DNA of 64,000 nucleotides from Austropuccinia psidii (taxonomy: Eukaryota > Basidiomycota > Pucciniomycetes > Pucciniales > Sphaerophragmiaceae). Positions 35,030 to 47,848 of this stretch are shown here, piece after piece. The stretch lies in assembly GCA_023105745.1 (NCBI GenBank), contig JALGQZ010000001.1:52547162-52611161 (forward strand). The letters run 5' to 3'. Position 1 is the first letter of the stretch; each line of letters opens with the position of its first letter. Position numbers and translations under genes: made by a program. The notes below the pieces were generated by a model. It was not told where the DNA came from, ran no database searches, and saw nothing but the letters and a program-made list of their open reading frames with translations.

Positions 35030-37280
35030 TTTCATTTTATTTTATTTCATTTTCAAAAAAAAAAACAAAAAAACTCAAATTTTTATCAAGAATTTTTTTT
35101 TTTAATTTTGAAAAAAAAAGCAAAAAACAAGAAAAATTGAATAAATAAAAAAGAAATTAATTTTTTTTTCCCTTTGAAATTAAAATTTATTCCAAAAAAA
35201 AATTTTTTTTTTCTTTTTTGATTAAAATTTTTAAATGAAACAAATAATAATAATATGTTTATTTATATTTATTAATTCAAATTCCTCTTTTAAGAAAAAA
35301 AATCTTTAAACAAGAAAGTTTTTTTTTTGTTCAAGATTTTAATTAAGATTATAACTATAGAAAATTTCAATGAATTTTCCTCTTTTTGAAAGAAGAAAAG
35401 AATTTTTAATAAGTTGTTGTAAAAATGATATATGGTATATCTTCTTCAACTTATATAGCTTTTATAGTCAAATTTCAGAGAAATTCTCTTATTCAAATGG
35501 AGAAGTTAATTAATAACACATCAACAATTGTAATTTTAGTTAGTTTAAGCTAAAAAAGAAAGTCAAAGAGGGAGTTTTTTATGGTGTATACAGTTTCAGT
35601 GAGAACTTTTTTGAGAGTTATTTATGGAAATAGTTACTTGTTGAGTTTGAGCTTTAAAATTCATGTCTTTTTTAAAAGGCATAAGGTCTTGAAAAAGAAA
35701 ATTCATAATGTATGATATATTTCATGCTGTGATTACTATCTTGGGCATTTGATCTCATGAGCCAGCAAATAAATGGCAATATCTTTGCAAATGTTGAGAA
35801 ATGAATTTTGTTGGATCTCACTCACTCAAAAACCAAAAAAAGAATTGAAAAACAACTAAAAAAACACTATACCCCTATTTCTTTATAAATGTCACACATG
35901 TGATGAGGTTTTATTTCCATTTTCTAGTGCAATTAAAATACAACATTTACTGTACAGCAGCAGTGTTATCTTGGTTATTCCAGGCAGTTTGAATGGACTG
36001 CATATCCTCGAAAATTATTACTAAACTAATCAGTCCCCAAAAACAATGATGTGTACCTTGCCGGCCTGCAACTGACCAATCACAACACAGTCCAGAATGT
36101 CCAATTGATGGCGTGAAACTGCATAAACATCAACATTCAACCTAAAGCCATACCTCCATCCATGCCAGATCCAATTCCTTCTCCTGTCTTATGTCGAAAT
36201 ACACAAATTTCAGATCTGTATCTCACTGCCATTGTGAGCCCCACTTACCCAAATACTAATTCTAGTCTTGTTATCAGTGGGTCATTTCATACTAATGCAC
36301 CCGCGTTTCTGCCTTCAGTCCAGATTTCTTTCCAACATAAAAGCACCCCCTATGGCTAACCAACAGCATATAAATCCATTGTGGGAACTCCTTTTGGTGT
36401 GGGATGAAATAAGGCAGTACCTTGAGGGGGAAATTATTGGTAAGTCTGTTTTAAATTTCAGAATTGTCCAATAACCATGGGTGCTAAGGTGTATTAGCTG
36501 CCCCTCTAAATAATACTGAATAGTCAGCCTACAGAGAATCACAAAATAAATAAGATTTGTGGCTTTAACAGATAGAGAAGACTTATCAGCAGTCTCTAAA
36601 TCAGACCTATCAATAACACTACAGTAAAAACTCTGATCTAAAATTTCTGATAAAATAAACACTAAGATTTTTCTATTTGATTTTAATAAAAGTGATAATA
36701 TATATATATATATATGATTTGGTTTTCTGTTATTTTAATAAAACTAATCAGAATATTTTTTTTTGTTTTTTTTTTAATAAGAATGATAAGAATATATATT
36801 TTTTTTATGGTTTTAGGTTGATTATAATGATTTTTTTTTCTGATATGAGTACTAATAATAAGACTACTGGATTTGATTCTTTTAGAATTTTTTTTAATAC
36901 TGATTTTATATCACTACTAATTTTTTTTGTTAATAACACTAAGCTTTTGAGAAAGGCTACTAAGCTTTTAACTACGGTTATACTACTCTTTCTTTAACAA
37001 TAATAAGCTACTGATCTTTTTACTATGGTTATACTACTATTCTTCACTAATACTAGGCTACTGAGCTTTTACTACTAAAACACTACTACTATTCTAGATA
37101 TCCTGCTAGTTCAGGGATGGTGGTGATCTTGGATAGTGGGAACTTGTTCCATGATGACAGGAAAATGAGGGAGAGAGGACCTCTATTTATAGCTTTTGGG
37201 CCTCCACAGAGCTTCTCAAAATAGGTTACTTAGAAAAAATCATAGTTGAGAGGTTTTAGCTGGTGAGATTTGTAGCTTTG
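35030..37280. other. AT-rich DNA with an unassigned less AT-rich patch
   Basis: Mostly AT-rich and non-coding. From about 35950 to 36660 the composition is more balanced, and frames such as 36162-36359 look like possible coding relics, but I recognise no family. Several ta and homopolymer tracts follow (about 36690-36850). Confidence 0.5.
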
Positions 37281-37289
37281 GTGTAGCGG

Positions 37290-37982
37290 CATGTTTTCTG
37301 AGAGAATTATGCTGGTTTTTCTATGTCTTATCAAAATCATTTGATGTCTTTGAAATAATTTTGCTGGTGAGATTTTCTTTTTATCAGAGTCATGTGAGGT
37401 CATTGAGATAATATGGCTGGTGATGTTTTCTTGAAGGTGGGGAAATTATTTTTTGTTTCTTTTTTTACATATATTATGAGAGAATTATGCTGGCGTTTCT
37501 GTTTTAGTATTGTATCATTTAATATGGAGATTGCATCATTTCTATCAAGTTTGATGCATGTCATTATTACTAAGCAAGCATTTGTTCTTGGAAAATATAT
37601 TGTAATTTTATGCATAGCCTTGAGGTGTTTCCTCTTTCAATTGAATCAAGGTGGGGAAAATATTTTTTTTCTATTCTTTACGTATTTTATGAGAGAATTA
37701 TGCTGGTGGTGCTTTTTCTTATCAAAATCATGTGATGTATTTGAGATAATTTGGCTGGTGACATTTTCATTTTTGGTTACTTTGTTATGTATTTTCTGAG
37801 AGAATTATGCTGGTGTTTCTGTTTTAGTATTGTATCATTTCATATGGAGATTGCATCATTTCTATCAAGTTTGATGCGTGTCATTATTACTAAGAAAACA
37901 TTTGTTCTTGAAAAATATATTGTAATTTTATGCATAGCCTTGAGGTATTTCTTCTTTCAATTGAATCAAGGTGGGGAAAATA
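37290..37982 (+). repeat. Degenerate tandem repeat, period about 320 bp
   Basis: Bases 37478-37662 and 37798-37982 are 185-bp copies exactly 320 bases apart, differing at a handful of sites. A further partial unit (gagagaattatgctggt followed by atcaaaatcat) is seen from about 37300 and again from 37689. No gene is supported within it. Confidence 0.75.
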
Positions 37983-38083
37983 CAGCTCTGATGCTGTGGT
38001 GCGTCTTCATATACCTTTATTGAGATTAACTGCTTTTAATTGCATAATTTTCTATTGATGATGCAATAAGGTGGATAAATCCT

Positions 38084-40236
38084 TTGATACTATACTGTTT
38101 TGATAAGATCTTGAGGCTGTGTATTGTATATTTCTATTTGAAACCTTTTGTTGTAATGTGTAAATATGTTTTGCTTAATTTGTTTTATTACCATTTATCC
38201 ATTTTTTTTGTTTTATTGGTAAGCTTGAAACTGATACTCATGGTATGGAATACCACACCATTCCTTTTTGTTAGTGATTTTCTGACAGACACTGATACCT
38301 CCGCCCCAACTTCCAAGACAGTGGTGCCGTCCTCTAGTGATTCCAGTGCAAAATCGGCCTCAAATAATTTGGGAAGTGGTAGTGGAATCTATCACCCCAT
38401 GGAATCGGACGCACAATATTCAGAAGAATACAAGGGAGAGGATGATGAGTATTTAATTGAAGACAATAGTGGACTAGGGGTTGATGACCATACCCCTCTG
38501 AAAAGTCACAATCTTGCAGGCAAAAGGCGATGCATACAATTATTTTGAGGTGAGTTGAAGTCGTCCATTATCCATTTGATTCCACAAGAGTTCTGAGAAG
38601 GCTATTATCTTTAGAAATTGAATTCCAGTGGTGAATGGGTGGAGGCCAAGGGTAACTTCTGGTTCATGTATAAATGCTGTCATTGCAGGTAAGCACTTAG
38701 TTCGTCACTTACAATATTGCCTGCGCTCATATCACTTTCATTTGCTTGCAGTGTGAAACTTGCTATAATTGGTCGCACCACTTTGAATATAAACAGACAC
38801 CAAGGGCATTGTTGTGGATGATTCAATGCATGGGCTTCCAAAGCCCCAGGGTCAGTGAATACAAACATGGGCTCCAAAATTTCTGCCAAAGAATAAGACT
38901 CCATCCTGAAACAACTTGTGGAAGCCCTTGTAGCCATTCAGGTTCCATTTTCAATCTTTTAATCACCCTGCTTAAGTCAAGTATCACAACAATTGGCCCC
39001 TAATTTCATATGTCCCAAATGATGTTTAATGGCCACAACAGCCTCTCAGTTGTATTTCAAACACAAGCAAAATTTTATTGAAAAAGTGGCCAATCTGCCA
39101 TCTGAGACACCTCTGTGTGGGGCAATATATTGTTGGACCACCAAAGATCAGAGCGAATCATACTTGGCTATTGTATTACAGTGGATTAATCCGAACAATT
39201 ACATCTTTTGGAAATCCGTGGTAGCATTCAAGGTAAGGATTCTTATTAGTTTTGCGAAATCCTTCTAAATCTTAACCAATCCCCCCCATCACAGTTGATT
39301 CATGGTGCTCATTCAGGGGAGGTGCTATCATGGAGCTTGTGGGAATCATTTTCCGAGTGGGGAATGACCAAGAAATTGTTCAGCATCACTGGAGATGACG
39401 CTGGCAATAACAATACAATGATGGGAAATCTACAACACAAGTTCCATGGCATAAAAATCATTTGGGACCACAAAAAATGCTATCATCAATGTGCTTGTCA
39501 CATTCTCAACTTGGTGCCCAAAGATTTCCTCCTGTAAATGGGGAACTTACCGATGAAGACTACAATTTCTTTGACAACTACCTTTCAGCCAATAAGGTGA
39601 CCCTTGAGGACAGTGATAACAAGGCAATAACATCTGTGCAAGATGTGCAAGGTGCGCACTTAATCCAATGAAAGATAATAGTGTCTATCTTAACTATTGC
39701 ACTTTTGGTGTTACTATGCAGCAAGCATCAAATCAATCAAGAAATCATTGGGTCAAGCTCAAAGGAAACTTTTCAGTTGAGCCCTTAATCAAGCCACTTT
39801 AGAGACTCAAGATAAATCCAGTGATTTGGCAATAATTTGGGGGGACTAAAGTGATAATCCAGGAGATTGTGACATTCATGAGTTGGGCCCTGTGATTTCT
39901 CCTCCTGGTGGGCATTTTTGATTTCCTAATTGTTCAGGTGCATACAGCTTACTTATAGGGAGCAAGACTGTTGTGAGAATTTTACGAGATCTCTGAACTC
40001 ATATTAGTGGGTCTAGCAAACAGTGGGACCTTTCCATTGCGGTTTGAAATAAAACTCAAGAGCCAAAACTTTTACCAATTAGTATCCCAATGAAACAATG
40101 GAACTTTTTCCTCAAACAACTTCAACATGAGCACAAATTAAAGCTCTCAATCCAAATCTATAGAAACACACCTCAAACAAATAAGTACCATTTGAGTGAG
40201 GAGGTTTGGAGTGCCATGGAGTACATGGAGCCCATC
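38084..40236 (+). pseudogene. hAT-family transposase, N-terminal and central part, broken
   Basis: Seen: an acidic Ser-rich N-terminus (38281-38548), then a degraded zinc-finger-like segment (CCHC and CETC near 38675-38760). The hAT core follows: WTTKDQSESYLAI, an intron (39233-39294), then LIHGAHSGEVL, the Asp-containing SITGDDAGNNN and CACHILNL (to about 39536). Frame changes occur near 39535 and beyond 39700. A later segment (FFLKQLQHEHKLKL) ends at MEYMEPIC, where an LTR cuts it at 40236. The C-terminal half resumes at 48143. Family knowledge: hAT transposases use a DDE core split by an insertion domain and dimerise through the C-terminus. Confidence 0.8.
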
Positions 40237-42126
40237 TGTAAGGTTTGTCTATGAATCTCTTGATAATAGTAGCAAAATCAAGAGTACTATGACTGTCCTC
40301 AGTAGAAATATATAATATAAAAAAATATTATAACCACAAATTTAAATATAATTATTAAAAACAATTATATAAAAAAAATAAATTTAATTATTATTATAAA
40401 AATATAATAATAATTATAATAAGTTATAATTATTCTATTATTGTTATAGTCACTGACAGTTATAACAATAAGAAGTGTAAAGCTCTTAATTAGACAATTA
40501 CATGTGGAAATATGAATATCAACCACTTATAAATAATATAAATATTATTTATAAAATAATTATAACACACACTGTGCAGAAATAATTCTTATAGAATAAA
40601 AATTCTATATAAAAAAAACTAATACTAGATAAAAAAGATATAGAACTTTAAAGAAAACTTACTTATAATATTTATTTAATACAACAAGTCAAATAACAAC
40701 AGTTATTATATTAAATAATAATTATAAGTTAAAAACACACCAAAAATCAATAATTTAAAAGATAAAACAACTTTTTATAATAAAAATTATGATTAAAGAG
40801 TTTTTAAGAGGAATTTGTGGATTTTAAAAGATATTTAAGATGATAATTTTATAATATAAAATATATTATTTTATGATTACAACAATAATCTGAATTCTAT
40901 GATTTCAATTCTTTAATTTACAATTAATAAAAAATAATATATAACTTAATAATTACTTTAATAATAAGATTTTATAAATAATAAAACTTTACCTGTTTAA
41001 ATTTCTAATATGATTGGATTGATAATGAATGATGGACAAAAACAGTGATGAAAAGACTATTTTTATGTCTTCAGAGCAGCTCTCATGATTCATAATGAAT
41101 ATAGAGGGTGTTCTCAGGTCAAAACTGAAAAACCATACTTAAAAACAAAGTTCTTAACTTAAGGCAACTTGTTTTTAATTCCAATTTAAAGTTACCAGTG
41201 TTATTCTTAACTCCATGTAACTTTAATCCTCATTTAAACTAATTATTTTAAGTTTTAATATAAAATAAATTTGTTTATATTAAATTTTATCACATGAAAA
41301 GCTTAAAAATAGGATTTCAAGCAGAAATCTCTTAAACTCAATTTTTAATTAATTTTTAAAGAAATCATAATTTTCTTTAAGCTTAATTAAAAGAGTAAAT
41401 TTCCAGGATAATTACCCAGGAAATTTATTTATAAAAGATACTTAAAATTTAATTTATATGTAGATAATATTGAATTTTAAGCTGTGTGAAATCTTCAAGC
41501 AAATCCATTAAGAATTGGATTTTTAATGAATTTTTGAAATTATTGCTATTTTTCCACGTAAAATAGCAATAAACACCAAACCTTAGCTTTTGATAAGGTT
41601 TTAATGCTTGTAACTTTAAATTTTTAAGCTTGATTAAGCTTTGACAGTTCTCAAAACCTTGATTTCAAGCCTGCATATTGGGATTTACCCTTTGGCAGCT
41701 TGAAATTCCTGTCCAAATTGGGATAAAACCAGTTTAAACCTTAAGGTTGGATCAAAGTCTAATCTTAAAGTTTAAATAAGTTTGAAAATCCTCCAATACA
41801 GGTGGAAAACCTTATTTTAATCATTTCAGATCCAAAAAGTTGGGTACCCCAGCTCTATTTGGTCTTTTTCCTTTGTCCCACCTTTTTGCGTGGATTTTGC
41901 CCTTTTATTTATTTAAAGCCATACCATAGCTTTAAACCCTTTTAAATAGAGCTCACACAGGATTTACATTCTGTATGGCAAATCCTTAGCCAATTCAGTA
42001 AATATACACCACACCTCAATTTTAACTAAAATTTTGGTAAGTTTGCATTAACCTTATGCAACTTTAAATTTAAGCTTATTTAAGCTTAAATTTAACAATT
42101 TTAAAAAAAGTTAAAAAAGTTACATT
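40237..42126 (-). repeat. Solo LTR (subfamily related to C), left portion
   Basis: Starts tgtaaggtttgtctatg, with the same layout as the C-family LTR but well diverged. The 5-bp duplication ccatc at 40232-40236 is matched at 48143-48147. It is split by the Harbinger element after 42126. Confidence 0.88.
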
Positions 42127-42158
42127 AGGGGGTGTCAAACCTATGAAATCCCACATTA
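42127..42158 (+). repeat. Harbinger left terminal inverted repeat
   Basis: Pairs with 47849-47880 in reverse complement, with one mismatch. Confidence 0.92.
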
Positions 42159-42435
42159 AACAAAAGCGTGATTTGAGACCAAAATCCCACATTCCAAAAT
42201 CAGTGATTTTGTCTCCCGAAAACCCCTTTTTCTAACTCAGTCCCCCTGTGATTTTGCAAAATACCACATTCTTTCCTATACTTATTTAAACCTAACCACT
42301 TCCTTTATCCAAAAGTCAATTTTGACCCAACCCCTGGTGTAACCAATCAACCAATCCATTTACAATTCCATTCAATATCCCCCTTTCTTAAATTACTCAA
42401 TTACTGATTTATCACCCACCACCACCATCCTTTCA

Positions 42436-43736
42436 ATGCCACGTCACCCAATGAAGACAAACAAATTCACTCCCAAGATTTCATCTGGTCTTCCCCATCC
42501 TTCAGGTCACTTAACTCGGCCAGATTATTTATGTATTATCAATTGGTTGACGCATAAATCAAACTTTGATGCATGTTTTGGAACTGGTGGCTCCACATCA
42601 TCTGGAAGGCCACCCTCAATTAAAAAGAATGGATTTCATCTTATGGCCATTGAGGTCAATAAAAAATCATGACACCGGTTTAATCTCAGTGCAACAAGCA
42701 TTTGTGACCGATGGCGTACATATAAGAAAAAATACACAACAGAAAAGAAGTTTGGGAATTTAACTGGGGCAGGTATAACAGAAGAGGATGAGAAAAAAGG
42801 GCTGCATACTATGGCTGATAAGCTTGAAAGTATGTGTCCATGTTTTGCAGAAATTGATTTACTATTTGGTCATAAGCCGAATGTGACTCCACTAGCAACA
42901 TATGATTCTCAAGAGGCTGGATTGATTTCAAATGAGGATGAAGAAGAACCAATGGAACATGAAGTAAGATATGATACAATATTTTATTATTTATGCTAAA
43001 TTCTGATGTGTTGTTTCTTTTCAGGTTTCAGCAATAACAGAGGAGGGAACAATCACGATTCAACCAAATATGGATATTGCTGAAGATAAAGAGAATGACC
43101 ATGTGGAAGAGCCTGAAGTAAGATTTCTTTCATCAAACCAATATGAAACAAATTGACTCTGAAATATTTTTTCTGTAGTTACAGTCTAAGATAAATGGTT
43201 CATCCCAAAAGAGAAAACATAGTTCCAGCTTCAATCTTAATAATACCAGTGGCTCACGGAAAAAGTTGTCTGATGTGTTGTCCCCAAGTTACTCACAAAT
43301 AATGATTGATTGGAAAAAAGGTCTGTAGGAGATGGTTTTATTCTGATGTTCATGCAGACTAATAATAGTTCTTTTAGGGAGGGCAGCTCATGATGAGGCC
43401 CAGTTAGAGTGGGATAAACAGAAAGGGAATGAAGAAAGGATTGCTCAAATTATGAAAACTGAACAACAGAGATTAATGAAGGAGATGGAAATTGCATTTG
43501 AACAGGAAAAAAATGCTGAGTGTAGAAAGCTGGAACAGTCCAAAATACAATCACAACTCGATTTTGATATGGCCAAAGAGGCCAAAAAACTTGACTTTGA
43601 GAAAGAAAAATGGCAAAAAGAAGTTGAGATGTGAGAAAAACAACAGAACATGGACTTTACTATAGCGGCATTGAATTCCTCCCATCCGATTGCAGATTTA
43701 GAGCGTATTCTAAATTTGATTAATAAAAAGAGTTGA
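42436..43736 (+). pseudogene. Harbinger Myb/SANT-like DNA-binding protein gene
   Basis: Four exons (42436-42963, 43025-43117, 43179-43320, 43378-43736) join in phase across three introns of 57-61 nt. The N-terminal part is a Myb/SANT (trihelix-like) domain with INWLTHKSNFDACFG and ICDRWRTYKKKY, then the CPCFAEIDLLFGHKPN segment usual next to it. An acidic middle and a long Gln/Glu/Lys coiled coil (about 43430-43660) follow. Two in-frame TGA codons (42670-42672 and 43632-43634) interrupt it. There is no frameshift. Family knowledge: Harbinger elements need this partner for nuclear import and binding of the transposon ends. Confidence 0.82.
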
Positions 43737-44903
43737 AGTAAGTGTTCTTCGTTAGATATTATGCATGTGATATGAGGGGTCCCATTTGTTGACAGCATTG
43801 GTTTTCCCAAATAGGCTCATTTGTTATTTGATGGGTAAATGATGGTTTGATTTGCAATTTTGAGGTTGATTAATTCAACACTGGAGGTGTCTTCTCACAT
43901 AAGATGGGTGTGGATTCCCATTCAAATGATCAATCTCAAAGGATGTTATTGTATTTTACAGCATGTTTGCCCTTTTAAATTACTTTTGTGGCAATTGATC
44001 AAATTTAATTTGTCCAGTGACAAAGCAGGGACTATGGACATTTTTCCTTTTAATCAACATGAATCATATTTTGCAATGCTAAAAATGTAATGCTAGTAAG
44101 AAAAACAATGACCTATTTTTCCAAGGTTGAAAATAATAGATTGCTTTTTCTTATCCCTTGTTTGAAAATTCACTACATTTCTTTTGCTTAAGATTACTAA
44201 ATTCTTCATTTTGGTAATCTTTTTCAACAGTCTTTCTTTTTAAATAACTTCCCCAAGCTTTGATTAATCAATTTATTTCACAATTACCAGTATTATTAGA
44301 AGGAATTTTTGTTTTGGAAGCCATTCAGGTGTTCCATAGTGACAGTTCTGGTAAGTGCATACACTGCGACTGATATTAATTTTCCTGAACTGATGTTCTT
44401 TCAATCTACACAGAACTCATTTTATCAAAAAGCATTGGTTGGGGCCCTTTGGTGATTGTTCTGTTGCATAATATCGGGCTTTTTTTTGGAAAGATACGGT
44501 AAGTACTGTACATTGTTTTTTTTTTATTTATGTAATAAATCATTACATAAATTCCTAATGCTAACTGTCCCACCACCAATCCAACACCTCCTGCACTGAT
44601 CCACCACCTCTACCACCAACACCTCCTCCATTTATCCACCACCACCAATCCATCAAACCTTCACCTTTGATCCACCATCTCCACCCCCAATCCTTCAATC
44701 CACCTCTACCCTCTTCACCGCCACCTCCACCACCCAACTAACATGACCTCCTCCTCAAACATCTCCACCACTGACCATTCCCCCTTTTTGTCATGTGCTT
44801 TTGTATGAAATACTGATTAATAATTTTGTTTTATACACCTTTTTTTGCTTTAATTTAGAGGAGGAATAATTCATATTTAGCATATATTTAGTCTGAAATC
44901 ATT
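43737..44903. other. Harbinger internal non-coding spacer
   Basis: No gene is supported. A pyrimidine-rich ccacc/caatcc-repeat stretch lies at about 44560-44770, upstream of the dioxygenase gene, with ttttttt runs around 44510. Confidence 0.6.
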
Positions 44904-46172
44904 ATGTGACCATCCAACAATAAACCCTCCCCTTCTTTAGCCTTTCCTCATAAATTATCTGATCATTTGACTGTTGGGACTCAACCAAATGACCAGATGA
45001 TTGTCAATGAGCTGAATGTGCCCAACATCTCTTTAATTCATAATGATGTGAAGCCTGTTGGGACTCAACCTCACAATCAGAATGATTTAACAGAAGAGAA
45101 TTCTCTTAATCATAATCACCCCAATACCAGACAACAAAGAAGAATGCTTTCTTATATGAACCAAACAGCAGGCCAGCTTGGCCTTTATAATCCCAACTTC
45201 TCCATAATTACACTAGACAAGAAGAAAAATGAGAATGTGTCCTGGTTAAAGCTTCCTCCACACAACCTGCTTCCTAGACCCTATGTACTTATCAATAGAC
45301 ATAACAAGCCTTATTTACCTATTTTCATGTATCAAATCCACCCATTCAGCAGTCCAACACCAGTCTTCCATAAACTTCAAAAATTGATCATAACATTAAA
45401 TAAGCTTGCAAACAACCATCACAATATCACCACTAACTCTGATATGCTTGATGGCATTATGAAAGGAATAGGATTTTGTCAGGGTTTGGATTCTGGTAAA
45501 TCCGCTGGGGTTTATGCAAGGAAATTGGGCTTGACTAAAAAAACAATTGATGAAGATAATGAGCAATGGTCAACACTTCAAGAATTTGATGAATTCATTC
45601 ACTCCCGCATTCAAGGATTTTCAAATAATGCACTTAAGGACAATAAAGAAATTATGAATGCAGCCAATTTTCCAAACTTCAGCCAGCTTTAATGGCATGC
45701 CAACAAATCACCCAATTTCAAAACTTATTCAAATGTTATAGTTAATTTCAATGGCTCCCACAATAAACCACATACTGATAATAAGGACATCAATTCATGG
45801 ATGTATGGTATATTCTCTTTTATCAATAAAAACAATTTCATTCCAATTCCTACAGATTTCACACCCTCTGGGCATGGATTATCATTTCCCAACCACAAAT
45901 TCATTTTTGATTTTTCCAAAAAAGAAGGCATTGTTGAAATACTCTGGAAAACATCTGAACTTATTCATCAAACAACCAAGCCAGCAAAGGAATTGCTTGA
46001 ACACCAATCCATCACCCACTTTGGTTGTTCTTTTCAAATCAACAAGAAATTATTTCTCACAGGAAAAAAATTCAAACAACTCAACTCTGAAGAAATTGAA
46101 ACAAAAGTCAATGGTCAAATCATGCGGAATGAACAGGATAACAAAAGATTATGTAAAAATTTGAAATTTTAA
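44904..46172 (+). pseudogene. TET/JBP-like 2OG-Fe(II) dioxygenase gene in the Harbinger
   Basis: One frame of 423 codons starts at ATG 44904. It has only two interruptions: TGA at codon 2 (44907-44909) and TAA at codon 263 (45690-45692). The dioxygenase core is at about residues 275-385: VNFNGSHNKPHTDNKD gives the iron-binding HxD (His290, Asp292), then GHGLSFPNHKFIFDF, GIVEILWKTSELIH with the second iron His (His355), and ITHFGCSFQI. In fungal TET/JBP proteins the last motif normally has an Arg that binds 2-oxoglutarate; here it is His372. The N-terminal region holds two VGTQP repeats and an IGFCQGLDSGKSAGVYAR segment. Family knowledge: TET/JBP enzymes oxidise 5-methylcytosine or thymine. 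The call rests on motif order read by eye. Confidence 0.75.
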
Positions 46173-46333
46173 ATATTTTAGATTATATATATTGACACAT
46201 TTGATAATTATGACTCAATTCCAGTCTTAACATTTACCATTCCATAGACATGGATTGAAAATTTATTACAAATATAAGTCTTCAGATATTTCTCTTTTAA
46301 AATAAACATGGTCAGTGCTTGTAATTAATTTAT

Positions 46334-47581
46334 TCATTTATTCCTGAACCAATCTAAAGTGTAGGGCTTGACTCTTTCACGCATATTCAAATGGCTGTTT
46401 TCATCATCTTGTTGTGTGATATTTTGGAGCTTGGGGGGGTCATTATCCTCATATAAATCACTCCATTGGTCACCTACTTGTGCTAATAGATTATGCAATA
46501 TAACACAGGTTACCACCCACTGTACAAATAATTGTACCTCTTGCACATTACGCATTTGATTTTGCATCTCACGCAAAGATGACCATTGCCCTTTCAAAAC
46601 ACCAATGGAATGTTCAATCCGTACTCTTGATCTGGCCAAACATAGATTGAATTTTTGATTATCTTCTGAGTGTGATGTTACACCTTTGTATGCTGGCACA
46701 ATCCAATGGGAGCTTGCATAAGCTGAATCTGCAAGTAGATATTGATCTTTTCCATAATATTCATGTGGATTTTTGCAGATTTGCATATGTTGGTGCACAT
46801 TTGAATCATGAAGAGAGCCCGCACAGCCAACATGTAGTGAAATAAATACTCTGTTGACATTGCAAACTAATTGAATTGACATTGAATACCTAAATCACAT
46901 CTATTATCAGCTCAAAAATGGTTCAATAAGATATGAATAGCATAAATACCTCTTCTTGCAATAAAAGTATGCCTCACCATCTCTGGGTGGCCTTTGAGAC
47001 AAAGGTATAAGACTACCATCTATAAATCCTACACATCCAGGAAACCCTTTGGCTTGCATTACTTAGGAAGTCTCCAATTGCTTTTGTGAATTTGGCCACA
47101 TAATATATTCCTTTTCATACTTGATTAATGCTTTGATGATATGCTGTGTATATAATACAATGTCCCCATGGCTAACTCCAAATAGCATTCCTAGTTTTCC
47201 CAAAGAGGGCCCATTCCCATTGGATCCTAACTGTGCTAATGCTACAGCCAATTGTATGGCTGGATCTCTTTGTTTAAATCTTGATGAATTGTGAAAAATT
47301 GTATCATCTTGAATCAAGGTAACTAACTGCTGGAAAGATTAATGAGTAGTATGGCAAAGTTGTTTGAATTTATGACTTGATAGCTGGACCAAATCACTGG
47401 AGCTGTATATATATGCAGAAAGATTTTTTTTGCGGGGTGTAAGATACCTTTGGGTACTGAGATGGTGTAACAGTGATACATCTTCTTCAAGGTCTGCATC
47501 AATATTGGATTACATGACAAGGATATTCTGCATGATATTTAGTTGATAAAGTAATGGGATTCTTGCTGATGTTTTTGGCAT
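46334..47581 (-). pseudogene. PIF/Harbinger DDE transposase gene
   Basis: Two exons (47581-46950 and 46889-46334) with a 60-nt intron give 396 codons in phase. Acidic motifs are GFIDGSLIPL (first Asp, about codon 188), GSLHDSNVH, LLADSAYAS and RVRIEHSIGVLKGQW (Glu), the pattern of DDE_4-type Harbinger transposases. The N-terminal region contains an HTH-like LGKLGMLFGVSHG. Three in-frame TAA codons (47510-47512, 47339-47341 and 47063-47065) interrupt exon 1. There is no frameshift. It is divergently arranged to the dioxygenase gene, converging on it tail to tail with about 160 bases between the stops. Confidence 0.9.
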
Positions 47582-47848
47582 TTTTTGATATTTATATATT
47601 TGAATCCTATTGAAAAGAATTGGGTCTAAAGAAATTTATTCAAAACTAAACTCCCTGGGTGAGGGTTTTGTGCACCATTTTTAGAAATTCAGCCATTATA
47701 GGCTGGGATTTCAAGGGTTATAATTTGGGATTTGAACTCAAAAATATAGGTTTTTACATGTTCAAAATACCACTGGTCAGGGGGTGTGTTATTTGGGAAA
47801 TCCCAGAAATTAAATTCTGCATTTCAGGAAAAAAAAAATCAAGATTTG

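Noticed and set aside
36162..36480. Possible coding relic in the less AT-rich patch
   Set aside because: Frames are short and broken and match no family I recognise.
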